Shown: positions 1-8,478 of the stretch, one piece after another | Layout: each line of letters opens with the position of its first letter | Position numbering within the stretch: the first letter of the stretch is position 1 | From: CAYRXM01 sp964449465 | GTDB taxonomy: Bacteria > Chloroflexota > Anaerolineae > JAFGEY01 | Assembly (NCBI GenBank): GCA_964449465.1 | Contig: CAYVBK010000014.1 | Span: forward strand, 47,572-111,571 | Direction of reading: 5' to 3' | DNA: 64,000 nt | Program-made: the position numbers and the translations under genes | Notes under the pieces: model-generated | Seen by the model: only the letters and a program-made list of their open reading frames with translations | Told to the model about the DNA's origin: nothing | Databases searched by the model: none

Positions 1-56
1 TCCGTGATGAGCAGCGAGAATTTGAAAAAAATACAGATGGAAAGGAGTCAAACAAA

Positions 57-437
57 ATGGCACCCGCACAAACACGCGCCGAACAGCTCAAAGCCACACT
101 TCGCGATATGGTAGACAAGTCGCTCGACATCAAAGGAGTGGTCGTCATCACTCTGGATGGCCTGATCGTCGCCGCCGCTTTGCCGGCCGATATGGAACAG
201 GGACGGGTTGGCGCCGTAGCCGCCGGCATTATGAGCCTGTCGCGCCGCTCGGTAGACCAGCTTCGCATCGGCTCGTTCGAGCGCACCATGGTCCAGGCCA
301 ACGACGGCAACCTGGTATTGACCTACATCAACAAGGACACGGCTTTTGTGGCCCTCACCGGCAAAGAAGCCAACCTTGGCATGGTGTTTTTGGAACTCCG
401 CGACGGCGTCAAGGCCGTATCGGCGATCCTGGGCTGA
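57..437 (+). CDS. Roadblock/LC7 domain protein
   Basis: A 126-residue single-domain protein. Residues about 8-105 have the alternating pattern of the Roadblock/LC7 (MglB-like) fold: a first helix, then VVVITLDGLIVAAALP, a long helix and a closing beta strand. Family members act as small-GTPase regulators or dimerising scaffolds in the cytoplasm. An AAGGAG ribosome site sits nine bases before the ATG; the frame is also open back to the window edge, so an upstream start cannot be excluded. It is followed at 18 bases by a protoglobin gene, and the response regulator three genes on carries a second Roadblock-like domain, so the two proteins may pair. No GTPase gene is visible here; the partner is unknown. 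Confidence 0.85.
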   Translation: MAPAQTRAEQLKATLRDMVDKSLDIKGVVVITLDGLIVAAALPADMEQGRVGAVAAGIMSLSRRSVDQLRIGSFERTMVQANDGNLVLTYINKDTAFVALTGKEANLGMVFLELRDGVKAVSAILG

Positions 438-455
438 GAGAAGGGAGAAACCAGA

Positions 456-998
456 ATGACCGCGCCATTGATCGAACAAATATCGCGCATGAGCGGCCTG
501 AGTGAAACAGACCAACGACTGTTGGCCGACATGAAGCCAGCCCTGGAAAAACACGCGCCGGCGATCATCGAGTTGTTTTACCAAAATCTGGAACAATTTG
601 AGCGGACGCGTGAAATTTTGCACGCCCAACCCGGCCGCATCCAGGCTTTGAAAGGACATTTACTCAAGTGGCTGGTCGGCCTGGCCGCCGGTCAATATAA
701 CGCCGATTATTATGAACATCGCTACCGCATCGGTTATCGCCATGTTGAGGTGGGACTGGAGCCGTGTTTTGTCATTGCGGCGATGGCTTTTTGCCGCTCG
801 GTAGCCGTCTCGATGCTCATCGAAGCCGAGTATGCCCATGATCCCGAAAAAGAAGACCGTCGCAAGGCCTTGAACAAGATCATGGACATTGACCTGAACA
901 TTATGCTCCAATCTTATGATGAAAGACGCATCCAGCAATTTCTGGAAGTGACCGGCTTTAGCAAGACCCTGTTTGAAACATTGATGTCTGGCGCGTGA
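456..998 (+). CDS. Protoglobin-like heme sensor
   Basis: A 180-residue protein made only of a globin-sensor (protoglobin) domain. The stretch YRIGYRHVEVGLEP holds the candidate proximal heme ligand His96, in the position seen in globin-coupled sensors. There is no fused output domain (no HAMP, kinase, GGDEF or MCP region), so it should bind O2, CO or NO as a free-standing protein. The start has GAGAAGGGAGAAA upstream. It lies between a Roadblock gene and a di-iron ODP gene, with gaps of 18 and 33 bases, so co-transcription is likely. Inference: it feeds gas information into the response regulator encoded at 1822-2868. Family call firm, role inferred. Confidence 0.85.
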   Translation: MTAPLIEQISRMSGLSETDQRLLADMKPALEKHAPAIIELFYQNLEQFERTREILHAQPGRIQALKGHLLKWLVGLAAGQYNADYYEHRYRIGYRHVEVGLEPCFVIAAMAFCRSVAVSMLIEAEYAHDPEKEDRRKALNKIMDIDLNIMLQSYDERRIQQFLEVTGFSKTLFETLMSGA

Positions 999-1031
999 TC
1001 GATACGGATTCGATCATAAAGGAGGCTGTTT

Positions 1032-1790
1032 ATGCCAACGCAGGTACTTTTTGAACAAGGCAATCACAAAAACATCTTGCTCGAAGACTTTACATCCGGT
1101 CACATGGTGCAGGCCAATCAACATGTCATTGTCCACAATGACACGGCCATGCTCTTGGATCCGGGTGGACACAAGGTCTATTCAGCAGCAGTAGATGAAC
1201 TGTCTACCGTCATCTCGATGGGCAGTTTGAAACACATCTTTTTTTCGCACCAGGACCCCGACATTGTGGCCGCTGCCAACGGCTGGCTGATGATCACCGA
1301 AGCGCAGGCCTACCTGCCCGGTCTGTGGATCCGCTTTGTGGCTCACTTTGGCGTAGATGATATGGTGATGGACCGCATCGTCGCCGTCCCCGACAAAGGC
1401 CGGGTGATCGATCTGGGCGGCTGCAAGTTGGGCGTGCTGCCGGCGCACTTTATGCACTCGCCGGGCAATTTTCACGTTTACGACCCCGTCTCAAAAATCT
1501 TGTACACCGGCGATCTAGGGGCATCGTTGGGGCAAACCTATTCCATTGTCAACAATTTCGACGATCACATCCAGTACATGGAAGGTTTTCACCGCCGCTA
1601 TATCGCCTCCAACAAGGTCATCAAGCTGTGGGCGGCTATGATCAAACCACTCGACATTGACATCATTGCTCCACAGCACGGAGCCATGATCATCGGCAAA
1701 GAATATGTCCGGCGGTTCATTGACTGGGTCACCCAACTGCCTTGTGGATTGGACAACCTGGATCAGGCCTACAAACTGCCATCGGCCTGA
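1032..1790 (+). CDS. MBL-fold ODP-type di-iron protein
   Basis: A 252-residue metallo-beta-lactamase-fold protein of the flavodiiron/ODP group. Visible metal ligands are His73, Asp75 and Asp77 (SHQDPDI), His142, Asp161 (YTGDLG) and His216 (APQHGAM). The SHQDPDI form departs from the HxExDH of true flavodiiron reductases. There is no flavodoxin domain, so an enzyme that reduces O2 or NO with its own FMN is unlikely. Characterised ODP proteins bind O2 at the di-iron site and act as sensors. It has a GGAGG ribosome site and sits in a four-gene set with a protoglobin and a response regulator, which favours a sensing role. A plain hydrolase is the alternative. Confidence 0.8.
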   Translation: MPTQVLFEQGNHKNILLEDFTSGHMVQANQHVIVHNDTAMLLDPGGHKVYSAAVDELSTVISMGSLKHIFFSHQDPDIVAAANGWLMITEAQAYLPGLWIRFVAHFGVDDMVMDRIVAVPDKGRVIDLGGCKLGVLPAHFMHSPGNFHVYDPVSKILYTGDLGASLGQTYSIVNNFDDHIQYMEGFHRRYIASNKVIKLWAAMIKPLDIDIIAPQHGAMIIGKEYVRRFIDWVTQLPCGLDNLDQAYKLPSA

Positions 1791-1821
1791 GAGCGATATT
1801 CAGCGGCTCGGGAGAGGACAC

Positions 1822-2868
1822 ATGAGCAAACAAGGGGACATCTTGGTCGTGGATGACGATGCGGCCATACGCACCGGTCTACAACGCATCCTGGATCATC
1901 ACGGTTATACGGTCAAAACGGCCCAAACCGCCGAAGAAGCGCTGATTGCGCTTAACCACCAGTCCTTTGATCTGGTCATCTCGGATGTGCATATGCCGGG
2001 CATGGATGGCCTGACGTTGTTGAGCGAAATCAAACAAGTTGCCCCCGACATGGCTGTTGTCATCATCACCGCCTATGGCTCGACCGAGATCGTCATCCAG
2101 GCGTTGCGGCGCGGCGTCGCCGATTTTATGACCAAGCCCTTTCAGCCGGCCGAATTTCTCAGCATTGTCGAACGAGAAATGGCTAAACGCCGCAAAGCTG
2201 CCCCCGTAGGCCTGTATGAGGGGTTGGGGCGGCAGTTTTCTCCCGATCAACTCGACCAGATCGATCAACTGATGGCCGAGTTGCGCGCTGAAACCAACGC
2301 CCGGTGCGTGCTGTTGGTTGAAAGCAACGGCTATGTCATTGACACCAAAGGGGTCATCGAAGACATCAACATGTCGGCCCTGGCCGCGCTGGTTTCGGGT
2401 GATTTTGCGGCTACGGCCAGCATTGCCTCGCTGTTGGGTGAGGAGCAGTCTTTTCGCCTGAACTATCACGAAGGTCAGCGTTACAATGTCTATTCGGTGC
2501 AGGTGGCTGCCGACATGTTCCTGCTGATCATCTTTGGCCCAGAAGTCAAACAGGGCATGGTGTTGTATTACACCCGACAAAAGCTGGATCAGTTCATCGG
2601 CATCATTGCACCGGCGGCGCCAGACAGCCCATCGCCGACACCGTCCCCTCAAGCCGCGCCTCGCCTCGAACCAGCCGTCGCTCAGCCGTCGCCGGCCGAC
2701 GAGGCCAAGTCGGCAGGTTCGCCTTCGCCGCCGCTGATGGTCGCGCCGACGGCGCCGGAAAAAGTGTTTACCTGGGAAGAAATCCAACAGAGCGGGCTGC
2801 TAGGCACCGACCTGATCTCGGCTCTTGATGAGCAACTCGCCGGCCTGTGGATAGACGACGCTCCATAG
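1822..2868 (+). CDS. Response regulator with Roadblock-like C-terminal domain
   Basis: A 348-residue protein. Residues 4-122 are a receiver domain with the acidic triad DDD at 11-13, phospho-acceptor Asp55, Thr83 and Lys105. Residues about 135-265 resemble Roadblock/LC7, followed by a Pro/Ser/Ala-rich linker and a short conserved-looking tail ending in LAGLWIDDAP. There is no DNA-binding domain, so output is probably by protein contact. The ATG at 1822 is chosen over the longer frame because GGAGAGG lies just before it and the longer frame would overlap the previous gene. No histidine kinase is adjacent; phosphorylation must come from elsewhere. It ends the gas-sensing gene set. Confidence 0.85.
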   Translation: MSKQGDILVVDDDAAIRTGLQRILDHHGYTVKTAQTAEEALIALNHQSFDLVISDVHMPGMDGLTLLSEIKQVAPDMAVVIITAYGSTEIVIQALRRGVADFMTKPFQPAEFLSIVEREMAKRRKAAPVGLYEGLGRQFSPDQLDQIDQLMAELRAETNARCVLLVESNGYVIDTKGVIEDINMSALAALVSGDFAATASIASLLGEEQSFRLNYHEGQRYNVYSVQVAADMFLLIIFGPEVKQGMVLYYTRQKLDQFIGIIAPAAPDSPSPTPSPQAAPRLEPAVAQPSPADEAKSAGSPSPPLMVAPTAPEKVFTWEEIQQSGLLGTDLISALDEQLAGLWIDDAP

Positions 2869-2903
2869 GGCCACGCATCCCCCGGCACACCCGCTGCCAG
2901 TCA

Positions 2904-2955
2904 ACAAGAAACCAGGTCTTGGAGCAGACCCGCCTGCCCTGACCTGGTTTCTTGT
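2904..2955. terminator. Bidirectional hairpin between convergent genes
   Basis: Perfect 15-base inverted repeat, ACAAGAAACCAGGTC at 2904-2918 and its complement at 2941-2955, around a 22-base loop. It lies in the 122-base gap between the convergent response regulator and permease genes. No U-run follows on either strand, so factor-independent termination is not certain. Confidence 0.55.
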
Positions 2956-2990
2956 ACAAGATGGCGAACGATGGCCAACGCGTCAAGCCA

Positions 2991-3875
2991 TCATCCCTTA
3001 ACTGCTCCCAGTTTGATGCCGGTAATAAAATATCGCTGCAAAAGAGGATAAACGATCAGGATCGGGATCATGGCGATAAAAATCTGCGCCGCCCGCGTCG
3101 TGCGGTTGCTGATCAGTTGCAACAGCGCCAGGTCACGCTCGCTGAGCATACGCGGGTCGGGGTTAATGATCACAGTTTGCAAATAGCTTTGCAGCGGATA
3201 TTTGGCCGGCGAGTTCATCAAAATCAGCCCGTCAAACCAGGCATTCCAATGCGCTACGGCCACAAACAACGTCAGGGTGGCCAGGATGGGCAGCGAAACA
3301 GGCAACAACACGCGAAACAAGATCGTCCAATGTCCGGCGCCATCAATTGCTGCTGCTTCTTCAATCTCTTTGGGAATGCTGCGAAACGAGTTGGCCAGCA
3401 AAATGACATTAAACACCGGCAGGGCACCAGGGAGGACAAGTGCCCAAAATCGGTCAATCAGACCGGTCTGGCGAATGACCATATACCAGGGGATCAGGCC
3501 GCCGGAGAACAGCACGGTGATTAAAAAGAACCACGCAAACCAGTCGCGCGCCCGAAACTCTGTTTTTGACCGCGACAGCGGATATGCGACCAGGATGGTC
3601 AGAAGCATATTGATCGGTACACCGACCAGCACGCGCAGCAGGGAAATGCCAAAAGATCGAATAAAAGCAGGGTTTTCCAGCACAAACTGGTAAGCCTGGG
3701 TGGTAAACTCGACCGGCCAAATGGTCACACGTCCGCTGGATGCGGCCGTGGCAGATGAAAACGAAAGGGCCAGGGTGTGCAAGATCGGAAAAGCGCACAG
3801 CAGGGCCAGTATAGCCAGAACGATCAGGTTAGCCAGGTTTTGCCAAAAAGGCAATTTGACGATTTTGGGATTCAT
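2991..3875 (-). CDS. CUT1 sugar ABC permease (LplC-like)
   Basis: A 294-residue inner-membrane permease with six hydrophobic segments. The cytoplasmic EAA loop reads EIEEAAAIDGAGHWTILFRVLLP, the contact site for the ATPase. It ends in the family-typical FITGIKLGAVKG. Sequence style fits the LplC/YtcP branch of CUT1 sugar importers. It is the last gene of a co-directional run with the LplB-like permease (12-base gap) and a binding lipoprotein. No ATP-binding subunit is encoded nearby, so a shared MsmX-type ATPase is presumably supplied from another locus. The start has GAGGAC upstream. Substrate unknown; oligosaccharide inferred from the hydrolases upstream. Confidence 0.92.
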   Translation of the reverse strand: MNPKIVKLPFWQNLANLIVLAILALLCAFPILHTLALSFSSATAASSGRVTIWPVEFTTQAYQFVLENPAFIRSFGISLLRVLVGVPINMLLTILVAYPLSRSKTEFRARDWFAWFFLITVLFSGGLIPWYMVIRQTGLIDRFWALVLPGALPVFNVILLANSFRSIPKEIEEAAAIDGAGHWTILFRVLLPVSLPILATLTLFVAVAHWNAWFDGLILMNSPAKYPLQSYLQTVIINPDPRMLSERDLALLQLISNRTTRAAQIFIAMIPILIVYPLLQRYFITGIKLGAVKG

Positions 3876-3887
3876 GGCAATCTGTCC

Positions 3888-4790
3888 TCAAAAAATTTTG
3901 TAATTGGCCCATTTGGCTGCCAGCTTGTAGGCGAGGCCGATCAGCAGCAGCGATACCACCGACTTGAACAGCCCTACAGCGGTGGCGACGCCGTATTGAT
4001 AGCTGCCAATGCCGATACGATAGACCAGTGTATCAATAATATCGCCGGTGCGATAGACCAACGGACTGTACAGGTTGAAAATTTGATCGAACCCGGCATT
4101 GAGAATGTTGCCCAGGCTGAGCGTAGACAACATGATGATGGTGCCGGCGATGCCCGGCAGGGTGATGTGCCAGGTTTGCTGCCAACGCGTCGCTCCGTCC
4201 ATCACAGCCGCCTCGTACAACGTAGGATCGATATCGGTCAAAGCTGCCAGGTAAACGATACTCCCAAACCCAAATGACTTCCACACGTCGGTAGCGACAA
4301 TGGTCCAGGGAAAAATTTTGTCGTCGCCCAGAAAAAAGATCGGCCGGATGCCCACCAGGCTCAGCAATTGGTTGACCACACCCTCCGATGGCGACAGAAT
4401 GTCAATAAAGATGCCGGCCAGGATCACCCAGGACAAAAAGTGCGGCAAATAGATGATCGTCTGCACGGTGCGCTTGAACGCCTGGCTGGTGACATTGTTG
4501 AGCATCAGCGCCACCATCACCGGCACCACCACACCGGCCACAGCCTTTAGCCCGGCAATGCGGATGGTGTTCCCAAGCACTGACAGAATGTTGGGCATTT
4601 GCAAAACCAGCTCAAAGTTATCCCACCCAACCCAGGGTGAGCCAAAAAGCCCCTTGCCCGGCAGCACGCGCTGAAACGCCATCACGATCCCGACCATCGG
4701 CACATAGGCATACACCAGTACCAGTACAACCGCCGGTACCAGCATCACATAGAGCGGAATTTCACGTGAAAATTTCCTGCGTGACACCAT
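3888..4790 (-). CDS. CUT1 sugar ABC permease (LplB-like)
   Basis: A 300-residue permease from the ATG at 4790, chosen because GGGGGAG lies directly before it and family proteins begin with a similar basic stretch followed by IPLYVMLVPA. A longer TTG-started frame reaches 4841. Six membrane segments and the EAA loop (LYEAAVMDGATRWQQTWHITLPG) are clear, and the C-terminus ends KLAAKWANYKIF as in LplB proteins. It pairs with the LplC-like permease as the heterodimeric channel of a CUT1 importer. The gene lies between that partner and the binding protein. Confidence 0.92.
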   Translation of the reverse strand: MVSRRKFSREIPLYVMLVPAVVLVLVYAYVPMVGIVMAFQRVLPGKGLFGSPWVGWDNFELVLQMPNILSVLGNTIRIAGLKAVAGVVVPVMVALMLNNVTSQAFKRTVQTIIYLPHFLSWVILAGIFIDILSPSEGVVNQLLSLVGIRPIFFLGDDKIFPWTIVATDVWKSFGFGSIVYLAALTDIDPTLYEAAVMDGATRWQQTWHITLPGIAGTIIMLSTLSLGNILNAGFDQIFNLYSPLVYRTGDIIDTLVYRIGIGSYQYGVATAVGLFKSVVSLLLIGLAYKLAAKWANYKIF

Positions 4791-4847
4791 ACTCCCCCGA
4801 ACGACTACTTGCGATCCTGGCATAATTCGTAAATGACTCAACCAGAT

Positions 4848-6512
4848 TTACCGATTTTTTTCAGCCCAAAGATTAACCTCGTTGACCATCTCTGTCCCCC
4901 CCAGCCTGTACCAATTCTCCACAAACCGTTCGAACGCCTCTATCGGTTCACCCATGATGATCTTGGTGATCACTTGTTCTTCCATCGGCTGAAGGGTGGG
5001 CATTTTTTCGGCCATTGCCGGGGTAGGCACGCCGTAAAAGCGGTTCAATAACCCTCGATCTTGCTGGATTTGCTCCAAAATCGAGGTGGCTCCGTTGGGC
5101 CCGTTGGTAGCCACTTCGACCCAGGCTTCCAGAGTGCCTTGTTCAAAATAGGCCTGCATGATCCGATAGCGCCACTGCGTTTCCATGTCCAGACCAGAGG
5201 GGTCTTTTTTGGCAAGAGCCTCGCGCAACATCTTTCCGCCGTCAATCATGGCGTTCGGCTCCCACAGCACCACCGGCGTATATTTGTAAAGCACTACGTC
5301 GGGCGCCTGGATGTTGCCCAAAAGCGTGTTACGGAGCTGTTCGTCTTGCGACCGCAGAATGTTGTCTGTCCAGAAATTGACCATGCGGATCAGCGCCTCG
5401 GGGTGCCTGTACCCATTTCGCACCACCAGAAACGCGCCGATGGCCGAGTTATACTGGCTCTTGGACGGCACACCATCCACAGAGGGGATGGGAAAGGCTG
5501 CCCAAAAGGCATGGGGATTGTTCGCCTGGCTCTGGTTCAACGGATGGTAGGGATTCCACCAAACGCCAAACTCGATGCCGCATTGACCCCGCGCAATGGT
5601 TTCTGTGACCTGGTTGATGTCTTTGACGCCAAACTCGCGGTCAAGCTGGCCGTCCGCGTACATCATTTGCAAGGCCAACAGCGCGGTGCGCATTTCCGGC
5701 TGCACCGAGCCGTAGACCAGGCCGCCGTCGCGCTCATACCAGATGCCGGGATAGGCATGATAGCCGTTGAAAAAGCCTTGCAGGTTGGCGATGGCCCCCC
5801 ACAGCGATTTGGTGATGCACAGGCCAATGGTGTCATTCGCACCGTTGCCATCCGGATCCTCTGCGGTAAAACGTCGCGAAATGTCCAGCACATCGGCCAT
5901 ACTGGTGGGCGCCTTGATGCCCAGCTTTTCCATCCAATCCTGGCGAATCCAGAGCAGCGAAGCCGAAGCCACCGCCGAGTCGGTCAGCGGGATACCCCAC
6001 AGCCGGCCATCTATCGTGGCAGCCTTGAGCGAAATGGGATCCTGAGTCAGCACATCGCGCGTCATGGCCGAGGCTTCTGACATGTACACGTCCGTCAGAT
6101 CAGCCAGCAGGCCGGCTTCGTGAAAGAGGTAAAGCTGCTCCGTGCTGACCACAAACATATCCGGGATGTCGCCCGAGTTGACCGACAAGCCGAGTTTCTG
6201 GCCGTACATCGAGTTGTCTACCGCCCACTTGTAGGTGAGTTTGATGCCTAGCAATTGTTCATAGGCGCGTGTCCAGACATTGTTGTAGATGTCGTCCTGG
6301 CCCAAGAATTTGACCGTGGCGTTGACGGCAGTGACCGAACTCATCTCAATCGGCGGGTCGTAGCGCTGGGGTACGACCAGCGATAATGTGGCAAAGGGGT
6401 TTTCTTGGGCCTGTGGCAGCGGCGTGGGGCTTGGTTTGCAAGATATGATCAGCATAACTGCAAACAATCCTATCACAAGTTTGTGCAGGGTGGTTTTGGT
6501 CCAGTATTTCAT
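4848..6512 (-). CDS. Sugar-binding lipoprotein (LplA-like)
   Basis: A 554-residue extracellular solute-binding protein. The N-terminus is a lipoprotein signal with lipobox LIIS and Cys25 as the lipidation site. The long body with conserved WIRQDWMEKLGI and FTAEDPDGNGANDTIGL is typical of LplA-type binding proteins of CUT1 importers, which are usually 500-560 residues. The start codon overlaps the stop of the upstream membrane-protein gene (ATGA), so the two are translationally coupled. It delivers substrate to the LplB/LplC permease pair encoded downstream. Likely ligands are oligosaccharides released outside the cell; none can be named from sequence. Confidence 0.93.
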   Translation of the reverse strand: MKYWTKTTLHKLVIGLFAVMLIISCKPSPTPLPQAQENPFATLSLVVPQRYDPPIEMSSVTAVNATVKFLGQDDIYNNVWTRAYEQLLGIKLTYKWAVDNSMYGQKLGLSVNSGDIPDMFVVSTEQLYLFHEAGLLADLTDVYMSEASAMTRDVLTQDPISLKAATIDGRLWGIPLTDSAVASASLLWIRQDWMEKLGIKAPTSMADVLDISRRFTAEDPDGNGANDTIGLCITKSLWGAIANLQGFFNGYHAYPGIWYERDGGLVYGSVQPEMRTALLALQMMYADGQLDREFGVKDINQVTETIARGQCGIEFGVWWNPYHPLNQSQANNPHAFWAAFPIPSVDGVPSKSQYNSAIGAFLVVRNGYRHPEALIRMVNFWTDNILRSQDEQLRNTLLGNIQAPDVVLYKYTPVVLWEPNAMIDGGKMLREALAKKDPSGLDMETQWRYRIMQAYFEQGTLEAWVEVATNGPNGATSILEQIQQDRGLLNRFYGVPTPAMAEKMPTLQPMEEQVITKIIMGEPIEAFERFVENWYRLGGTEMVNEVNLWAEKNR

Positions 6513-7219
6513 CTTACCTCCGACTGTAGATCAGGCGTCTGGCGAATACTGATCCATGCCAGGCCCAGCAGGCTCAGACCCGGCAAAATAAAACGCAGTT
6601 TGATCACTTGAGAGCTGACCTGGATCATTTGCCCCACTGCCGGGTCGCCGGGTTTGAGCAAAAAGGCCAGCACGGTCACATAAATGGGGAAAAAGGCCGT
6701 TCCCAACACAACAAAAATAGAGGCCAGCGCCAGCCAGCGGCCACTGCGCGGCACACACCGCCCGCACACCAGCAAGATGAACAAGACCGTCATCGGCAGA
6801 GCCAAGACGAGGGTGGTCACAGCCCCGGCGATCACGCTCCCCACATTCATCGTAGGCAGGCCCAGCACCCGAAACAGCAGGTGATCGGCCCGCCCCACCA
6901 ACACCGGCGCGGCCGACGCGACCGCGCCGATGGCGAAAGCGACGCGCACCAGGCCCGTCGCCGCGCCAATCGCGCACCACACAAACAGCGCCAGGAGCAA
7001 GATGCCGGCGATCAATCCGGCTACCTGCTCGAACGCCATCAGCCGGCTGCGATAGGCTCCTGCCGAGATCAGGCCGCGCATGGCCTGGTTTGAAAGCCCA
7101 CTTCCAACCAGGGACGTCAGCAGTCCATAGCCGGCCATCACCGCCCCTAACAAAATCAGGGGCAGGTGCGACAAAGCAGGTTGGCCGGCCAACCTCCGCA
7201 TCAATGGCTGTTTATACAT
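6509..7219 (-). CDS. Hypothetical six-TM membrane protein
   Basis: A 236-residue integral membrane protein with about six hydrophobic segments and short basic loops; I recognise no family. A strong AAGGAGG site precedes the ATG. The gene overlaps the sugar-binding lipoprotein gene by four bases, so it belongs to the importer operon. Similar unnamed membrane proteins sit beside LplABC genes in other bacteria, but whether this one helps transport, senses the membrane or assists lipoprotein insertion cannot be told. There are no obvious catalytic motifs; a paired Cys at CGRCV is the only feature of note. Confidence 0.7.
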   Translation of the reverse strand: MYKQPLMRRLAGQPALSHLPLILLGAVMAGYGLLTSLVGSGLSNQAMRGLISAGAYRSRLMAFEQVAGLIAGILLLALFVWCAIGAATGLVRVAFAIGAVASAAPVLVGRADHLLFRVLGLPTMNVGSVIAGAVTTLVLALPMTVLFILLVCGRCVPRSGRWLALASIFVVLGTAFFPIYVTVLAFLLKPGDPAVGQMIQVSSQVIKLRFILPGLSLLGLAWISIRQTPDLQSEVR

Positions 7220-7249
7220 AGTTCCTCCTTATCTTTGTATAAAAACGAT

Positions 7250-8131
7250 TCAAAATGAGTAAGGATAAAAACCCTGGCCGGACTTTTGTCCACTTTGACC
7301 AGACCGCACCCGTTCCAGGACATAGTGGGCATTCTTACGGATCTGGGGTAGGAAAAAGAGTTTGCGCGCCCAGTAATCCAAAATCTTGTAGACCGTTTCC
7401 AGACCGATCTCGTCCATGTAACGAAACGGAGCAAAGCTAGAGCGAGAGACTTTTTCCCAGATGCGGTCGATCTCTTCGACGGTCGAAACCCCGTTAACCA
7501 CCAAGGTCAGCGCCTGGTAAAAGATCAGCATGAGAAAAGAATTCAAAACGTACCCGCTGTTTTCTTTTGCCAATACCACCGGCTCCAATCCGACGCGCAG
7601 AGAAAACTCGCGCAGCAGCGTGGTAACATCTGGGTCAGTGCCTTTATGCGCCATAATCTCGACCACATTGGCATCCCATACCGGCGGGTAAAAGTGATAG
7701 CCGCAGAACTGTGCTGAGCGGCCGGTTTGGCGCGCGAATTGAGAAGGCAGCAGGGTAGAGGTATTGGTTGTGAAAATGGTTCGCGGCGGGCACAACCGAT
7801 TGAACTGTGCGAACACGCGGCCCTTTAATTGCGGGTCTTCGGGCAGCGATTCGCTGATCAGATCCACATCGCAGGCGGCTTTTTGCGGGTCGGTGGTGGG
7901 ATAAAAGCGCGCCAATACAACCTGAGCCTGTTCGGTTGTGATCTGCCCTTGCCCTACGAAACCATCCAGATAAATCTCGAGCTGGGCCAGGGCAACTTTT
8001 AACCGCTCTTGGGCAAGATCGTACAGGACAACATCCAGGCCGTGCAGGGCGAACTGTAGCCCAATCTGCTGGCCGATCACGCCAGATCCCAAAATCATGA
8101 CACGTTGGACTTGATCCGCTTTCATTTTCAT
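7250..8131 (-). CDS. 3-hydroxyacyl-CoA-dehydrogenase-family oxidoreductase
   Basis: A 293-residue NAD-dependent dehydrogenase. The Rossmann motif GSGVIG is at residues 15-20, with Asp38 to hold the NAD ribose. The catalytic His-Glu pair is visible as His146 (CGYHFYPP) and Glu158 (VVEIM), and TTNTSTL matches the family SNTSSL. Family members include 3-hydroxybutyryl-CoA dehydrogenase, but also L-gulonate 3-dehydrogenase and carnitine dehydrogenase. Because it lies within a sugar locus, a sugar-acid substrate is at least as likely as an acyl-CoA. The start has no clear Shine-Dalgarno sequence; ATGs at 8131 and 8125 are both possible. Confidence 0.85.
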   Translation of the reverse strand: MKMKADQVQRVMILGSGVIGQQIGLQFALHGLDVVLYDLAQERLKVALAQLEIYLDGFVGQGQITTEQAQVVLARFYPTTDPQKAACDVDLISESLPEDPQLKGRVFAQFNRLCPPRTIFTTNTSTLLPSQFARQTGRSAQFCGYHFYPPVWDANVVEIMAHKGTDPDVTTLLREFSLRVGLEPVVLAKENSGYVLNSFLMLIFYQALTLVVNGVSTVEEIDRIWEKVSRSSFAPFRYMDEIGLETVYKILDYWARKLFFLPQIRKNAHYVLERVRSGQSGQKSGQGFYPYSF

Positions 8132-8181
8132 CTATAAACCCCAGCTTTGATCGCAACACATAAGGAAAAGCCTTAAAAGTC

Positions 8182-8258
8182 GCTGAAAAAGTCGGTTTTC
8201 ACCAAAGGACAAGAACACAAAGGTTTACGATACTTTTGATCTGCTAGAAATTCTTGGC
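8182..8258 (-). repeat. Dispersed repeat, HKGH type, copy 1
   Basis: On the minus strand this stretch matches 16266-16346 on the plus strand at roughly four bases in five, including the blocks ATCGTAAA, CTTTGTGTTCT, TGTCCTTTG and TTTTTCAGC. Copies lie in gene-free DNA. A related consensus (ACAAAGGACACAAAG-like) is common as an intergenic repeat in many bacterial genomes. Confidence 0.65.
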
Positions 8259-8270
8259 GTGCCTGGCGTC

Positions 8271-8478
8271 TCAGCGATGAAGGGGTTTTTCATCGCGCTC
8301 CTTGTGATCCATATCGGTGAGCATAATCCGCGCGACGTATGCGGGGAAAACCCCTGCGCCAGCAAACTAGCTCCAAGCGCGTGACCTCGCCGATGGCTGC
8401 GGCAATAGCCGTATCGGGTTGGGTGCAATGTTGGGCAGAACCCACTCACAAGAATTCTCTATCATCCTGCTCGATCAT
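8271..8478 (-). pseudogene. Decayed small gene after GH116
   Basis: An ATG at 8478 overlaps the GH116 stop codon (ATGA), the usual mark of a coupled downstream gene, but the frame stops after ten codons. Protein-like segments then continue in shifted frames: DTAIAAAIGEVTRLEL, ASLLAQGF, and AYVARIMLTDMDHKERDEK ending at a stop at 8271. This pattern suggests a short former gene broken by at least two frameshifts. I do not recognise its family. With the two flanking repeats it fills the 343-base gap 8132-8474, in which I see no intact gene. Sequencing error is an alternative explanation. Confidence 0.35.
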
